DNA of 50,674 nt from Bacilli bacterium (GTDB lineage Bacteria; Bacillota_I; Bacilli_A; RFN20; CAG-826), in the NCBI GenBank assembly GCA_900767605.1, contig CAAFZT010000038.1, positions 1 to 50,674 on the forward strand. Reading direction: 5' to 3'. Positions 6,979 through 15,246 of this stretch are shown in pieces. Made by a program: the position numbers and the translations under genes. Within the stretch, counting starts at the first letter, position 1. Every line of letters begins with the position of its first letter. Below the pieces are notes generated by a model. It was not told the origin of the DNA and made no database searches. It was given only the letters and a program-made list of their open reading frames with translations.

Positions 6979-8273
6979 GATTAGTTGCGCTGGTGGGCGC
7001 CCCTAACGTTGGGAAAAGCACCATTTTTAATCGAATCATCGGACAACGTTTGTCGATTGTAGAAGACACCCCGGGGATTACTCGTGATCGCCTTTACGGC
7101 AATGCAACCTGGTTAACGAAAGAATTCCGCGTTGTGGATACGGGGGGGATTGAAATTCAAAAGGTCCCCTTCCGCGAGGAAATCAAAGCTCAGGTTGAAA
7201 TCGCGCTCGATGAAGCAGACGTCATTGTTTTCGTGACCGATGGCCAAAAAGGCGTATCGGATCAAGACCGTGCGGTGGCTAAGATGCTATACCGAACCAA
7301 CAAGCCGATTCTTTTGGTCGTTAACAAAGTGGACAACATCCAGCAAGTAGCCAACGCCCAAGAATTCTATGCTTTGGGTTTGGGGGAACCTTTAGCGGTT
7401 TCGGGAAGCCACGGTATCGGAATTGGTGACCTTTTGGACAAGATCATTTCGATGTTGCCGGAAAAAGAGCAAACCGAATACCCCAATGCGATCCCCTTTT
7501 GTTTCATCGGAAGACCTAATGTAGGCAAAAGCTCGTTGACCAATGCCCTTTTGGGTTCTGAACGCGTTATCGTCAAGGATTTGCCGGGCACGACCCGCGA
7601 TTCCATTGATACGGCGTTTACCCGGGATGGCGATTCTTTTGTTGCCATCGACACAGCGGGGCTTGTCAAAAAAGGCAAAATCTATGAAGCGGTAGATAAA
7701 TACGCGGCTTTGCGTGCCTTAAGCGCGATTGATCGCTCCAAGGTTGCGGTATTGGTTTTGGATGCCAGTACAGGAATCATTGAGCAAGATAGCCATGTTT
7801 GCGGATATGCTCTCGATGCGAATAAGGCGATTGTTGTCGTCGTTAATAAATGGGACTTGGCTCCTAAAGGACTGGGACAAGAACAGTTCGTCAAGGATTT
7901 GCAGGCCCGTTTCAAATTCTTAAGCTATGCCAAAATCTTGTTCATGTCCGCCAAAAACGGCAAAGGAGTGCAACAAATTCTGCCCGCGGTGAAACAGGCT
8001 TATGAATCGAGTTGCCGCCGTATTTCGACATCGATTCTCAATGAAATCATTCAAGACGCCCAAAACATGAACCCCACTCCGGAATTCAACCACGGCCGTC
8101 TTAAGATTCTTTTCTCCAGCCAAGTGGGAATCAACCCGCCGACATTTGTCATGTTTTGCAACGACCCCAAGTTTGCTCATTTCTCTTATACTCGGTACTT
8201 GGAAAACCGACTGCGTGAGACTTTTGATTTCTCTGGCACGCCGATTTCTATTATTTATCGCCAGAAAAAGTAA
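6969..8273 (+). CDS. der: Ribosome assembly GTPase Der (EngA)
   Basis: Der is a tandem GTPase needed for 50S subunit assembly. The 434 residues hold two G domains, each with P-loop (GAPNVGKST near 10; GRPNVGKSS near 180), the G3 motif (DTGG, DTAG) and G4 (NKVD, NKWD), followed by the KH-like C-terminal domain. Length and order are normal. It overlaps cmk and is followed by a terminator at 8291-8317. Confidence 0.98.
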   Translation: MPLGLVALVGAPNVGKSTIFNRIIGQRLSIVEDTPGITRDRLYGNATWLTKEFRVVDTGGIEIQKVPFREEIKAQVEIALDEADVIVFVTDGQKGVSDQDRAVAKMLYRTNKPILLVVNKVDNIQQVANAQEFYALGLGEPLAVSGSHGIGIGDLLDKIISMLPEKEQTEYPNAIPFCFIGRPNVGKSSLTNALLGSERVIVKDLPGTTRDSIDTAFTRDGDSFVAIDTAGLVKKGKIYEAVDKYAALRALSAIDRSKVAVLVLDASTGIIEQDSHVCGYALDANKAIVVVVNKWDLAPKGLGQEQFVKDLQARFKFLSYAKILFMSAKNGKGVQQILPAVKQAYESSCRRISTSILNEIIQDAQNMNPTPEFNHGRLKILFSSQVGINPPTFVMFCNDPKFAHFSYTRYLENRLRETFDFSGTPISIIYRQKK

Positions 8274-8290
8274 GCAAAAACAAAAACGAG

Positions 8291-8317
8291 ACGAGGCGGG
8301 GAACTGCTTCGTTTTTT
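8291..8317 (+). terminator. Terminator of cmk-der operon
   Basis: ACGAGGC pairs with GCTTCGT (one G-U) around an 8-nt loop, followed by a run of T. Confidence 0.8.
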
Positions 8318-8443
8318 CTTTTCATTTTCCAAGGGAGATTCCCCCTCTCTCCATCCTGCTCTTTTTATAAAAGAAGGAAAGGAAGAAAGCTTATCCAGAT
8401 AAAAAACCAAGTATCTTCGATGGCATCGAACCTTTTTAAAAAA

Positions 8444-8457
8444 TGTAAGCGGTTACC
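8444..8457. promoter_or_regulatory. cre-like site upstream of hup
   Basis: TGTAAGCGGTTACC is close to the CcpA catabolite-response consensus TGWAARCGYTWNCW, with two mismatches. It lies about 30 bp before the hup -35 box. No ccpA gene is in the window, so this rests on the motif alone. Confidence 0.3.
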
Positions 8458-8487
8458 TTTAGATAGTAAGATAATTTGGAAAAAAAT

Positions 8488-8516
8488 TTGCAAAAGATTC
8501 GATGGTGCCTTATATT
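8488..8516 (+). promoter_or_regulatory. Promoter of hup
   Basis: TTGCAA (8488-8493), 17-nt spacer, TATATT (8511-8516), then an AGGAGG ribosome-binding site before the ATG. Confidence 0.75.
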
Positions 8517-8555
8517 AGTGACGTTCTAGCACTCGAAAAGAGGAGGTAATAGCTC

Positions 8556-8828
8556 ATGAACAAAGCTGATTTGATTGCCGCCATTGTTGCCAAAGGAATC
8601 CTTTCCCACCGCGATGCGGAAACCGCCATTGACGAAGCTCTTGAAATCATGGAAGAAGCCCTTGCCAAGGGTGAAGCCGTGAAACTCTCTGGCTTCGGCA
8701 TCTTCGAAAAGAAGGAGCGCGCTGCTCGCACCGGTACCAACCCCTCCACTGGGGCCAAGATCGAAATCCCGGCCAGCAATTCCGTCGTCTTCAAGCCGTC
8801 CAAAAGCCTTAAAGAGAAATTGAACTAA
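8556..8828 (+). CDS. hup: Histone-like DNA-binding protein HU
   Basis: HU bends and compacts DNA in the nucleoid. The 90 residues match the family: MNKADLIAAIV start, KLSGFGIFE and the beta-arm segment RTGTNPSTGAKIEIPA, then VVFKPSKSLK. The strong AGGAGG and own promoter fit high expression, as does its preferred-codon usage. It forms a single-gene unit between two terminators. Confidence 0.97.
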   Translation: MNKADLIAAIVAKGILSHRDAETAIDEALEIMEEALAKGEAVKLSGFGIFEKKERAARTGTNPSTGAKIEIPASNSVVFKPSKSLKEKLN

Positions 8829-8849
8829 GTCTTTTCTATCCTTAGGCTG

Positions 8850-8877
8850 CGGAGTCCTTCACGGGGCTCCGTTTTTT
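8850..8877 (+). terminator. Terminator of hup
   Basis: CGGAG with CTCCG stem extended by CC/GG pairs, then six T. Confidence 0.75.
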
Positions 8878-8911
8878 GATGTAAAAAGTTCAATTTGATT
8901 GAAGGGACGTT

Positions 8912-8917
8912 TACAAT
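8912..8917 (+). promoter_or_regulatory. -10 box placing a leaderless start at 8925
   Basis: TACAAT ends 7 nt before ATG 8925, so transcription should begin at or next to the start codon. No ribosome-binding site lies between them. The -35 region is weak. Confidence 0.4.
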
Positions 8918-8924
8918 ACAAAAG

Positions 8925-9530
8925 ATGAAATGGCCGGATGAATGGTTACAACTTGCTCGTTTATATGCCGAACATGGTTTTTCACTTTGGATGATTGGCG
9001 GATCCAGCCGGGATCTGCTTCTTGGGAAAATACCCTCGGATTGGGATTTTGTTACCGATGCCACCCCCGAACAAGAAAAGCTATTTCTCACCGATTATTC
9101 GGATGCCTTTGCTAAATTTGGCTCTTTGAAGCTGAAGTGGATGGGAAAGGAAGCCGACGTTACGACATTGCGGGAAGAGGGTGAATATTTAGATGGACGT
9201 CATCCTTCTTTTATTCGTTTTGTTACCGATTTAAAAACCGACTCCAAAAGAAGAGACTTTACCGTGAACGCCCTTTATATTGATCCCCAAGGAAAAGTAA
9301 CGGATTATCACGGAGGTTTGGAGGACCTGAAAAAGAAGGTTCTTCGTTTTATTGGGAATCCTGTTGCTCGAATTCAAGAAGACCCCTTGCGTATTTTGCG
9401 TGCGGAACGCTTTGCCAAAAGACTAGAATTTACTTTAGAGAAGAACGCGAAGAAGGCGATGAAAGAAAATCGTCCTCTTCTTAGTCGTCTCAACCCCGAA
9501 AAAATCGCAATGGAAAAAAGAAAGGAATGA
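8925..9530 (+). CDS. Truncated CCA-adding enzyme / poly(A) polymerase head protein
   Basis: This is the nucleotidyltransferase head of a class II CCA-adding enzyme, which would add CCA to tRNA 3' ends. Visible are IGGSSRDLLLG, the metal-binding DWDFVTDATPEQ, RRDFTVNALY and the ERF-type segment LRILRAERFAKRL. Only 201 residues are present against about 400 normally: it stops in the neck region, and the body and tail domains are missing. No second frame downstream restores them, because dnaD begins at once. ATG 8925 is chosen over TTG 8895 because a -10 box overlaps that region. Either a minimal enzyme or a remnant whose function is covered elsewhere. In B. subtilis cca also lies upstream of dnaD. 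Confidence 0.8.
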   Translation: MKWPDEWLQLARLYAEHGFSLWMIGGSSRDLLLGKIPSDWDFVTDATPEQEKLFLTDYSDAFAKFGSLKLKWMGKEADVTTLREEGEYLDGRHPSFIRFVTDLKTDSKRRDFTVNALYIDPQGKVTDYHGGLEDLKKKVLRFIGNPVARIQEDPLRILRAERFAKRLEFTLEKNAKKAMKENRPLLSRLNPEKIAMEKRKE

Positions 9531-9532
9531 TT

Positions 9533-10207
9533 ATGGCAGAAGCATTACCCAAAGAAGGCGTCGATTTCCGTTACCTCATTCTTGAATATTACAAAAAACT
9601 TGGTCTTACCGAGACCGAGCTTTGCGTTTTGCTCATGATCAACCATTTATTGAACCAACAAAATGATTGGATTACTCCTGACATGATTTCGGTCAAAACC
9701 AATCTAAAAACCCCGGATGCGGACCGCGTGATGGCGAGTCTTGTTGGAAAGCAATTTATTGCTTATGTGGAGACCAAAGAAGGAAAACAAACTCGTTGGA
9801 AAACATCGCTTGAACCGCTAAATCGCGTTCTTTGGCAGCAATTCTCGGCGGATGTGGCGAAGAGTAACCAAAATCGAATGTCCGCTGAGCGTTCGGAAGA
9901 ATTATCCAAACTGTATGCCACTTTCGAAAAGCGATTAGGGAAAACCCTTTCCCCTTTTGATAAAGATATGATGAATGCCTGGCTAGACGACGGATATCGC
10001 CCCCGGCAAATCGTGGATGCGATGGAAGATGCCTTGCTAGAAGGCAAAAAAGCCATGAAGTCGATTGGAAAAAAATTAAGGATGCATCGTGCAGGGGATG
10101 ATTTCCGAAAAGAAGGTTACACGGCTGTTTCGGATAGTTGGGACCGCGATATCGAAGAAACCATAAAAATCGCCAACACGGAATGGGTAGACGATGGACG
10201 AAAATAA
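9533..10207 (+). CDS. dnaD: DnaD-family replication initiation protein
   Basis: DnaD helps load the replicative helicase at origins and during restart. The N-terminal winged-helix domain (about 1-100) is followed by a linker and the C-terminal DnaD/DnaB2 domain, in which SPFDKDMMNAWLDDGY and the IVDAMEDAL segment fit the family. Length 224 is normal. AAAGGA lies 6 nt before ATG 9533, so this start is preferred over ATG 9527. It overlaps nth by 14 nt, the same dnaD-nth pair as in B. subtilis. Confidence 0.88.
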   Translation: MAEALPKEGVDFRYLILEYYKKLGLTETELCVLLMINHLLNQQNDWITPDMISVKTNLKTPDADRVMASLVGKQFIAYVETKEGKQTRWKTSLEPLNRVLWQQFSADVAKSNQNRMSAERSEELSKLYATFEKRLGKTLSPFDKDMMNAWLDDGYRPRQIVDAMEDALLEGKKAMKSIGKKLRMHRAGDDFRKEGYTAVSDSWDRDIEETIKIANTEWVDDGRK

Positions 10208-10844
10208 AAAGAACATCGCTTTTTCCTATTGGGCATCCGAATTTCCCGATGCGAAATGTACCTTGAATTTTTCCAACCCTTTTGAATGCTTGGTGGCCGT
10301 CATGCTATCGGCTCAAACTAGCGATGAAAGCGTAAACCGCGTTACCCCCGCTCTCTTTTCCCACTTTCCCTCCCCTTTTGCACTAGCAAACGCGGATATA
10401 GTAGAAGTAGAAAGCTGCATTCGTTCTTTGGGCTTATACCATTCCAAAGCTTCCCATTTGATTTCCATGGCCAAGAGCTTGGTGGACAACTTTTCGGGGA
10501 AAGTGCCCCAAACGAAAAAGGAACTGACTTCCTTATCTGGAGTAGGGATTAAGACGGCAAACGTCGTGTTGGCGGAGTGCTTTGGGGTACCGGGAATTGC
10601 CGTGGATACTCATGTTGGAAGGGTAGCCAAACGCCTTGGATTTGCTTCTGCTAATGATGAGCCAGTGGAAGTAGAGAGGAAATTAGAAAAAGCGTTTCAA
10701 AAAGAAACTTGGATCCCCCTCCACCATCGCATGATCGCTTTTGGGAGAAAGACATGCCATGCCCAAAAACCGGATTGTGCATCCTGTGGGCTTTGCTCCA
10801 TTTGTTCCTATTTTAAGAAGACGGTCTTTAAAGCGGGCAAATAA
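10194..10844 (+). CDS. nth: Endonuclease III (DNA glycosylase/AP lyase)
   Basis: The enzyme removes oxidised pyrimidines and cuts the abasic site in base-excision repair. In 216 residues it shows the helix-hairpin-helix LSGVGIKTANVVLAE with catalytic Lys in GIKTA, the catalytic Asp in AVDTHVGRV, and a C-terminal cluster motif C-x6-C-x2-C-x5-C (from CHAQKPDC) for [4Fe-4S]. It starts inside dnaD, and its 3' end overlaps convergent recU by 37 bp. Confidence 0.97.
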   Translation: MDENKKNIAFSYWASEFPDAKCTLNFSNPFECLVAVMLSAQTSDESVNRVTPALFSHFPSPFALANADIVEVESCIRSLGLYHSKASHLISMAKSLVDNFSGKVPQTKKELTSLSGVGIKTANVVLAECFGVPGIAVDTHVGRVAKRLGFASANDEPVEVERKLEKAFQKETWIPLHHRMIAFGRKTCHAQKPDCASCGLCSICSYFKKTVFKAGK

Positions 10845-11407
10845 TCAAATCGAGGACGATACCCTTCTTGAATCAACGTCCCTTTTTCTCGAATAAAATC
10901 TAACGGCAAAGATGCGCGTGGCCTTTCTCGATAAAAACGGGTGAGTTCCGAAGCGGGAAGCAAATAGGTTTCGTTTAAAACCACGAAATGAATGAGAAAG
11001 AAGGCAATACCTTGCTGAGCGATAACCTTTTCCAGGTGTTCCACTTGTTGTAGGGGGACATTAGCCAAGGGAAATGAGGTTTTGCTTCGGGTTTCCTTCG
11101 CCTCGAAATCGATATAGTGTCCTTGATAAACGCCATTATAATCTGTTGTCGATTGCGACTCATAAAAGGCGGAAGTGATTTTTGGCCCTGTGGAATAATC
11201 GACTTTTACAACTCGAATCGGCGTGGGGCGCTTGGTGATTAAACACAAGCCTTTTTCTGCATAATAGGCATTGGTTTCGTTAATCGCAGCTTCAAAGCTC
11301 ATTCCACGGTTTCCCGGGGCGATGCCCTTTGCGATCTTTTTCTTTTTGGGCGAAGGAGAAGGCGTTCCTAGCGGCTTAATTCCGGCGGGATAATGCACAG
11401 GACTCAC
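10808..11407 (-). CDS. recU: Holliday junction resolvase RecU
   Basis: RecU cuts four-way junctions in recombination and segregation in Bacilli. The 199 residues carry an N-terminal basic tail (SPSPKKKKIAKG), the GNRGMSFE segment and the nuclease core, with D in TTDYNG and the E-x-K of IDFEAKETR. Length and motifs are normal. Its start overlaps the upstream exonuclease gene by 4 nt, so the two share a message. In B. subtilis ponA (a class A penicillin-binding protein) neighbours recU; here it is absent and recU runs into nth. Confidence 0.95.
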   Translation of the reverse strand: MSPVHYPAGIKPLGTPSPSPKKKKIAKGIAPGNRGMSFEAAINETNAYYAEKGLCLITKRPTPIRVVKVDYSTGPKITSAFYESQSTTDYNGVYQGHYIDFEAKETRSKTSFPLANVPLQQVEHLEKVIAQQGIAFFLIHFVVLNETYLLPASELTRFYRERPRASLPLDFIREKGTLIQEGYRPRFDYLPALKTVFLK

Positions 11408-12129
11408 GATAACGCCTCTTCCACGGCCTTGTTTAAATCCTCAATCGTGGCCGTTTTTCCTTCTTTTAGCATCCGAATAATTTTCCTAGCGGGGTAAGGA
11501 ATGGAGTTCGATCGTACCAAAACCTTCTCGTATTGCTCCTTCACGATGTCGGTGTCGGATAAGAAGTGTCGATAGACGCATAGAAGGTTATAGGCGTCGG
11601 ACAAAGCGTCGTGCTGCTGGCCTTCAAAAGAAATTCCGAAAATCTCGCACATGTGCTTTAAAGACAAAGGGTCTCCGGCGTCGCTGCGAATATAATGGGA
11701 CAAGAAATGGCAAAAATCGAAGACGCGTTTCGATAAATAACGAGCGCATTCCATCGAGGCGTCCATATTATTTTCGGCGGATGCCATAAACATATGTCCA
11801 TCTTGGGAACCATAGGCGATGAACAAAGCCCGGTCCCAATCTTTGCCGACATAATGGATGAATTCGCTTTGCATTTGGCGGTAAGGAATTCCTTCCTTGG
11901 CTAATTTTGCATCGGTGATTCCGGTTAATTTGGTGACAATGGAGCCAACGGGGTGCTTTGCTTTGACATAGGCCTTATAAGGACGATGAACTTTTTTGAT
12001 GGTCCCGTCTTCTCGCAACGTGACTTTATAAGCTCCAATTTCGATGATCTCGTGCGTGATTTGTGTTCCTTCCAAATCGAAGAAGCACAAGGTCTTGCGA
12101 CCTTTGAGAATTTTGTCGAGGTCTTTCAT
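11404..12129 (-). CDS. DnaQ-like 3'-5' exonuclease
   Basis: This 241-residue DEDD-family exonuclease has ExoI FFDLEGTQ (D-x-E near 18-20), a middle region with GSQDGHMF containing the ExoII aspartate, and ExoIII HDALSDAYN. It resembles the stand-alone epsilon-type exonucleases of Bacillota (also annotated as sporulation-inhibitor KapD-like). Likely roles are RNA or DNA end trimming; which one cannot be told. A TATAAT box lies 10 nt before the ATG with no ribosome-binding site, so the message is nearly leaderless. It is co-transcribed with recU and divergent from gpsB. Confidence 0.85.
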   Translation of the reverse strand: MKDLDKILKGRKTLCFFDLEGTQITHEIIEIGAYKVTLREDGTIKKVHRPYKAYVKAKHPVGSIVTKLTGITDAKLAKEGIPYRQMQSEFIHYVGKDWDRALFIAYGSQDGHMFMASAENNMDASMECARYLSKRVFDFCHFLSHYIRSDAGDPLSLKHMCEIFGISFEGQQHDALSDAYNLLCVYRHFLSDTDIVKEQYEKVLVRSNSIPYPARKIIRMLKEGKTATIEDLNKAVEEALS

Positions 12130-12139
12130 ACGCCCCGAA

Positions 12140-12145
12140 ATTATA
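12140..12145 (-). promoter_or_regulatory. -10 box of exonuclease-recU operon
   Basis: Exact TATAAT on the minus strand, 10 nt before the ATG at 12129; TTCCCA at 17 nt is a weak -35. Confidence 0.45.
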
Positions 12146-12227
12146 TCGCGAAGCCCCGTTGATGGGAATTCGTGAATACACTACCTAAATTTCGCGCCTT
12201 GAATTATAATTCAACGGAGGCAAATCG

Positions 12228-12590
12228 ATGAATGATAAGAGTGTTAGCCTAACGGCAAAAGACATCTTGGACAAAATATTCACGCCCAATGTCAAAGGAT
12301 ATGATCCGGATGAAGTCGATGATTTCTTGGATCAAATCGTCAAAGACTATCAGGCCTATGACAAATATATCCAAGACGCTCAGGCTTACATTCAAAGTTT
12401 GGAAACCCAGCTTCGCCGGGCGAAAGAAGACAATCATGAACAATCGATCAGCCTTGCTAAAGCCGAAAATCGCGTGAAAGGCATCAAAGACACGGACCAA
12501 GTCAATTCGACTAACGCTCAATTGCTGCAATACATCGATCGTTTGGAAAAAGCCCTCTATGCAAGAGGCGTCGATCCGAAAAAGCTTTAG
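12228..12590 (+). CDS. gpsB: Cell-division protein GpsB
   Basis: GpsB is a DivIVA-like coiled-coil adaptor linking division proteins and penicillin-binding proteins at the septum. The 120 residues show the lipid-interaction motif (LTAKDILDKIF, then GYDPDEVDDFLDQIV), a long coiled coil (about 40-85) and a short C-terminal helix (YIDRLEKALYARG). Length is slightly above the usual 100. CGGAGG 7 nt upstream sets the start and a TATAAT lies at 12205-12210. RNase P RNA follows 10 nt later, the same order as in B. subtilis. Confidence 0.93.
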   Translation: MNDKSVSLTAKDILDKIFTPNVKGYDPDEVDDFLDQIVKDYQAYDKYIQDAQAYIQSLETQLRRAKEDNHEQSISLAKAENRVKGIKDTDQVNSTNAQLLQYIDRLEKALYARGVDPKKL

Positions 12591-12600
12591 AAAACAACAT

Positions 12601-12924
12601 ATCCGACCTGGATGGCTGCTCCGAAAGGAGAGGAAAGTCCATGCTCGCACCGTCTGTGATGACGGTAGTGATTGCGGCGGAGGAAGAAATAACTCCACGT
12701 GCGGTAGCGCGCAACGGAAGGCGAAGGACCCTCGTGGCCCAGAGCCCATAAACGTGCCACAGAGACGAGCTTGATGGCGACATCAAGATGAAACGAGGCA
12801 AGCCCCGCAAGCGAGAAACCCAAATTTGGTAGGGGAAGCGCCCGATGCGAATCGAAGCAGAGGGGGCCAGGGAAACCTGAGATAAATTGCCGTCCTCGAC
12901 AAAACATGGCTTATAGGGTCGGAT
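12601..12924 (+). ncRNA. rnpB: RNase P RNA
   Basis: The catalytic RNA matures tRNA 5' ends. The ends pair as P1 (ATCCGACC at 12601-12608 with GGTCGGAT at 12917-12924). The conserved P4 halves are present: AGAGGAAAGTCCATGC (12629-12644) and CATGGCTTATAG (12905-12916), with CCATG/CATGG pairing. GATAAATTGCCG and the GCAACGGAAGGCGAAGG region also fit the family. One deviation: the usually invariant ACAGAA before GGCTTA reads ACAAAA here. The small open frames across this region are not genes. Confidence 0.97.
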
Positions 12925-12948
12925 GCTTTAAAAAGAAAGGGAAACTGC

Positions 12949-13602
12949 ATGAAAAGCAAAATCAATATCCCCACGAAAATTACGTTGCTGCGCATTTTCC
13001 TCGTTATAGGACTGCTTGTTTATTTAGCGGTCATGGGCGTGCTCGACGTGTTGGGGAAGGCCGAGCCCATTTACCTTGGTAATAGCAACATCACGGTGGT
13101 GGGGCTAGTATCCACCATTGTTTTCATTGTTGCCGCGTCTACGGATGCGATTGATGGTCACTTGGCTAGAAAGTGGAACCAAGTAACGGACTTCGGCAAA
13201 TTCTTGGACCCCATCGCGGACAAGATGCTAGTCAATTCTATGCTGATTTTCTTTTGCTTCCCTTGGAGTTTTCTCGGAACTAACGCCGTTCGCGTTCCTG
13301 TGTTCTGCGTGATTTTAATGGTTCTTCGTGACTTGGTCGTGGATACGCTTCGTTTTGTAGCCGCTAGCAAAGGAGAAGTGGTAGCCGCCAATATCTTTGG
13401 CAAATTGAAGACGGTTTTCCAAATGGTGGCCTTGCCCTTTGTGATGCTAGGGGATTTTCCCTTCTCTTATTTTGATTCTACTTGGCCGTGGATTTTGCGT
13501 CCTTCCGTATGGCTGATTGTGCTTGCTACGGCGATGAGTGTGATTAGCGGCGTGATTTATGTCATCCAGAATCGTCACGTTTTGGCTTCGAAGGAGAAAT
13601 AA
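12949..13602 (+). CDS. pgsA: CDP-diacylglycerol-glycerol-3-phosphate 3-phosphatidyltransferase
   Basis: PgsA makes phosphatidylglycerol phosphate, the committed step to the main anionic phospholipid. The 217-residue membrane protein has the CDP-alcohol transferase motif D-G-x2-A-R-x8-G-x3-D-x3-D in DAIDGHLARKWNQ...GKFLDPIADK (about 64-90) and four to six hydrophobic helices. A short polar insertion near residue 30 (GKAEPIYLGNSN) is slightly unusual. It is followed at 4 nt by cinA and then recA, the common pgsA-cinA-recA order of Bacillota. Confidence 0.95.
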   Translation: MKSKINIPTKITLLRIFLVIGLLVYLAVMGVLDVLGKAEPIYLGNSNITVVGLVSTIVFIVAASTDAIDGHLARKWNQVTDFGKFLDPIADKMLVNSMLIFFCFPWSFLGTNAVRVPVFCVILMVLRDLVVDTLRFVAASKGEVVAANIFGKLKTVFQMVALPFVMLGDFPFSYFDSTWPWILRPSVWLIVLATAMSVISGVIYVIQNRHVLASKEK

Positions 13603-13605
13603 GAA

Positions 13606-14088
13606 ATGGAAGACGCGGCGAAGTTGCTTCTCGATACCTTGAAAATCCGCCATTTGACTTTGGGGTCGGTGGAGTCTTTGACGGCTGGTCTTTTCGGAGC
13701 CACGTTTTGCAATGTGCCAGGATCGAGCGCCGTTTATCGCGGCGGCTTAATTACCTATAGCCCTGCTTTGAAGACATCTTTGGCTCATGTAGAAGAAGAA
13801 ACGATTGAAAACAACGGGGTCGTGAGTGCTCCGGTTGCTAAACAAATGGCCATTGGAGGGCGGGATGCTCTTGGTGTTGATATCTGCATTTCCTGCACGG
13901 GCAACGCAGGACCCACCGCCGAAAAAGGATCGGCGCCGGTTGGTAGGGTGTATCTTGGGCTGTGTTATTTGAACTCGGTTTGGACGATCCCCCTCGATTT
14001 TGCTGGTGATCGAAATGAAATTCGAAAAAAGACGGTGGCATCGATGATTTCCTTCGTTCAATCGCTATTTCCTAATGGGGGAAATTAA
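13606..14088 (+). CDS. CinA C-terminal domain protein (NMN amidohydrolase-like)
   Basis: The 160-residue protein is the stand-alone CinA C-terminal domain, known in E. coli as PncC, which deamidates nicotinamide mononucleotide in pyridine-nucleotide recycling. GSVESLTAGLFGATFCNVPG, the YRGGLITY segment and CISCTGNAGPTA match. The N-terminal molybdopterin-binding-like domain of full CinA is absent. It is co-directional with pgsA and recA. Confidence 0.9.
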   Translation: MEDAAKLLLDTLKIRHLTLGSVESLTAGLFGATFCNVPGSSAVYRGGLITYSPALKTSLAHVEEETIENNGVVSAPVAKQMAIGGRDALGVDICISCTGNAGPTAEKGSAPVGRVYLGLCYLNSVWTIPLDFAGDRNEIRKKTVASMISFVQSLFPNGGN

Positions 14089-14146
14089 ATTATTTTCGAC
14101 AAGATTTTCAAAAAAATCGTTATAGATATAGGTGAGGAGGAATTCT

Positions 14147-15181
14147 ATGGCTAAACAACCACTGGAAGAACAAACAATCGACAAACAAAAAGCATTGGAT
14201 GACGCTTTAAAAGCCATCCAGAAAAGTTATGGCAAAGGAGCGGTCATGCGCCTAGGCGAACGCCCGCGTGTAGACGTGGACGTGATTCCGACTGGATCGA
14301 TTCTATTAGACCAAGCATTAGGAGTTGGTGGTTATCCCCGCGGCCGTATTATTGAAATCTATGGCCCCGAGTCTTCGGGTAAAACCACCTTGGCGTTAGA
14401 AGCGATTGCAGAGGCTCAACGCAAAGGCGGTCGGGCGGCGTTTGTTGATGCCGAACACGCCATTGATCCGGACTACGCTCATAAATTGGGCGTCAATATC
14501 GACGAACTCATTTTGTCTCAGCCCGATAGTGGCGAACAGGCATTAGAAATCGTAGAAATGCTTGCAGCTAGCGGAGCACTAGACATTATCGTCGTAGACT
14601 CGGTCGCTGCATTGGTTCCTCAAGCAGAATTGGATGGGGAAATGAGCGACAATCAAGTGGGCTTGCAAGCTCGCTTGATGAGCAAGGGCATGAGAAAAAT
14701 CGCCGGAGTTTTGAATCGCACGGGTACTGTGGTTATTTTCATTAACCAGCTTCGTGAAAAAGTGGGCGTCATGTATGGCAATCCGGAAACCACGACGGGT
14801 GGCCGCGCATTAAAATTCTATGCCTCGATTCGTATTGATATCCGCCGCGCCGAAGCGATTAAAAACGGTACCAACATCATTGGCAACACCGTGAAGGTTA
14901 AGGTCGTGAAGAATAAGGTCGCCCCGCCCTTCCATTCTTGCATCATCGACTTGATTTATGGGGAAGGCATCTCGCGTTATGGTGAGATTTTAGACTTGGG
15001 CACTTCCTTGAATTTGATTGGGAAAACCGGCAACTGGTATACCCTTGGTGACAATAAAATTGGCAATGGTCGTGAAGCGGCCAAGGCCTATCTACGTGAA
15101 CATCCGGAACAAACGGATGAACTCGAGAAGCAGATTCGCGCCGCGATTTCCAAAGATGGCGTTATCGAATCCGCGGAATAA
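14147..15181 (+). CDS. recA: Recombinase RecA
   Basis: RecA forms filaments on single-stranded DNA for strand exchange and the SOS response. The 344 residues show Walker A GPESSGKTT, Walker B region IIVVDSVAALVP, the DNA-binding loops around GLQARLMSKGMRKI and NPETTTGGRALKFY, and an acidic C-terminus. ATG 14147 is chosen because AGGAGG lies just before it; the in-frame GTG at 14132 would place the ribosome-binding site inside the gene. No GAAC-N4-GTTC LexA box is visible upstream. Confidence 0.98.
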   Translation: MAKQPLEEQTIDKQKALDDALKAIQKSYGKGAVMRLGERPRVDVDVIPTGSILLDQALGVGGYPRGRIIEIYGPESSGKTTLALEAIAEAQRKGGRAAFVDAEHAIDPDYAHKLGVNIDELILSQPDSGEQALEIVEMLAASGALDIIVVDSVAALVPQAELDGEMSDNQVGLQARLMSKGMRKIAGVLNRTGTVVIFINQLREKVGVMYGNPETTTGGRALKFYASIRIDIRRAEAIKNGTNIIGNTVKVKVVKNKVAPPFHSCIIDLIYGEGISRYGEILDLGTSLNLIGKTGNWYTLGDNKIGNGREAAKAYLREHPEQTDELEKQIRAAISKDGVIESAE

Positions 15182-15246
15182 CGCACATTCATATTCCATC
15201 ATTTATACCATTAGACTAGCGTTGGGGGCGAAAGGAGCATTTTAAA

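Noticed and set aside
12511..12907. Several open frames of 70-166 codons across 12249-12907
   Set aside because: They lie on gpsB or on RNase P RNA in other frames and have no ribosome-binding sites.
14089..14146. Possible SOS box upstream of recA
   Set aside because: I looked for GAAC-N4-GTTC and close variants and found none.
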